Below are positions 15,319 to 15,679 of a DNA stretch of 15,679 nucleotides, one piece after another (within the stretch, counting starts at the first letter, position 1; every line of letters starts with the position of its first letter). The DNA lies in the NCBI GenBank assembly GCA_012514775.1, contig JAAYZQ010000001.1, positions 1 to 15,679 of the forward strand, read 5' to 3'. Position numbers and translations under genes: made by a program. Below the pieces are notes generated by a model that saw only the letters and a program-made list of their open reading frames with translations, was not told the origin of the DNA and did not search any database. Origin of the DNA: Anaerolineaceae bacterium (GTDB lineage: Bacteria > Chloroflexota > Anaerolineae > JAAYZQ01).

Positions 15319-15679
15319 CTACGCGCCCCCCGGGCTGCCAAGGAGCATGATCTGGGTCGCGATGACGAGGACGAGGATGTGAAAGACCTGGTCGATGACG
15401 ATGGCCAACCACGGCTGATTCTGCGAGATGCCCACCATGCGCATCCACCACGCCGTGAAATCGCGCCGGTCCAGGACAATGTGTGTGGCGGCCATCAGGA
15501 GTAGACCCACGAGGGCCGGCAAGGCAGAGAGAGAGTTCTGCCAGGCATAGAGGAGGGTCGCCAGGGTGACGGGCACCATGTACACGCCAACGTGCGTGAA
15601 CATCCACCGCCACTCGCGCGCCTTGTGCCCGGCCATGCCATCCGTTTGCAATAAAAAGTCGCCGGCCAAGTGGCCTACC
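15319..15679 (-). CDS. DUF3307 family membrane protein (N-terminus beyond the window)
   Basis: The C-terminal 119 residues are visible and the frame is open at the right edge. The motif GHLAGDFLLQT followed by MAGHK and the THV segment is the typical N-terminal signature of DUF3307, so only a few residues should be missing. Hydrophobic stretches near the middle (about residues 30-65 of the visible part) and at the end (about 88-114) are likely membrane helices, and LDRRDFTAWW lies between them. Conserved His and Asp residues suggest a metal or catalytic site, but the family's function is not established. It is placed one base before the penicillin-binding protein start, so the two are probably co-transcribed. 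Confidence 0.82.
   Translation of the reverse strand, partial: VGHLAGDFLLQTDGMAGHKAREWRWMFTHVGVYMVPVTLATLLYAWQNSLSALPALVGLLLMAATHIVLDRRDFTAWWMRMVGISQNQPWLAIVIDQVFHILVLVIATQIMLLGSPGGA

Overview
The window is GC-rich bacterial chromosome. It is densely packed and uses ATG, GTG and probably TTG starts. It carries eukaryote-like Ser/Thr kinases, PP2C phosphatases, FHA domains and many small zinc ribbons, plus a mevalonate kinase and a class B penicillin-binding protein with a lipoprotein signal. Together these point to the Chloroflexota (Anaerolineae-like). That placement is inferred from gene content and was not tested by a search.

Layout. (1) 1-5186, minus strand, read right to left: Ser/Thr kinase + zinc ribbon + FHA (5186-3756), zinc ribbon + degenerate kinase-like segment + PP2C phosphatase (3670-2045), VWA protein (1949-696), and a multi-zinc-ribbon protein cut by the left edge (625-1). 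(2) 5409-7028, minus strand: a PPK2-family polyphosphate kinase and a SanA/YdcF-like DUF218 membrane protein, each with its own promoter. (3) 7220-12227, plus strand: Ser/Thr kinase + eight-repeat PQQ-type beta-propeller, PP2C phosphatase, J-domain + VWA protein, zinc ribbon + FHA protein, and a 78-residue protein of unknown function. (4) 12244-15679, minus strand: DUF3307 membrane protein (cut by the right edge), penicillin-binding lipoprotein, mevalonate kinase.

The main observation is that blocks 1 and 3 are two divergently oriented paralogous cassettes with the same gene order (kinase, PP2C, VWA, zinc ribbon). The accessory domains (FHA, zinc ribbon, PQQ propeller, J domain) have been dealt out differently among the proteins. 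The set resembles the kinase/phosphatase/VWA triads described with TerY-type proteins, and the kinase/phosphatase/FHA modules of type VI secretion control. No Ter, MoxR or secretion gene is present here. A reasonable model, which is inference, is a reversible Thr-phosphorylation circuit: the kinase marks targets, FHA proteins read the mark, PP2C erases it, and the VWA protein with its zinc-ribbon and J-domain partners acts as a metal-dependent scaffold or assembly factor.

Four sigma70-type promoters with exact TATAAT -10 boxes sit in the intergenic regions from 5378 to 7193. Two of them are divergent and share one self-complementary -35 hexamer (7165-7170). No tRNA, rRNA, CRISPR array or insertion sequence was seen, and no stretch over 300 bases lacks a gene.
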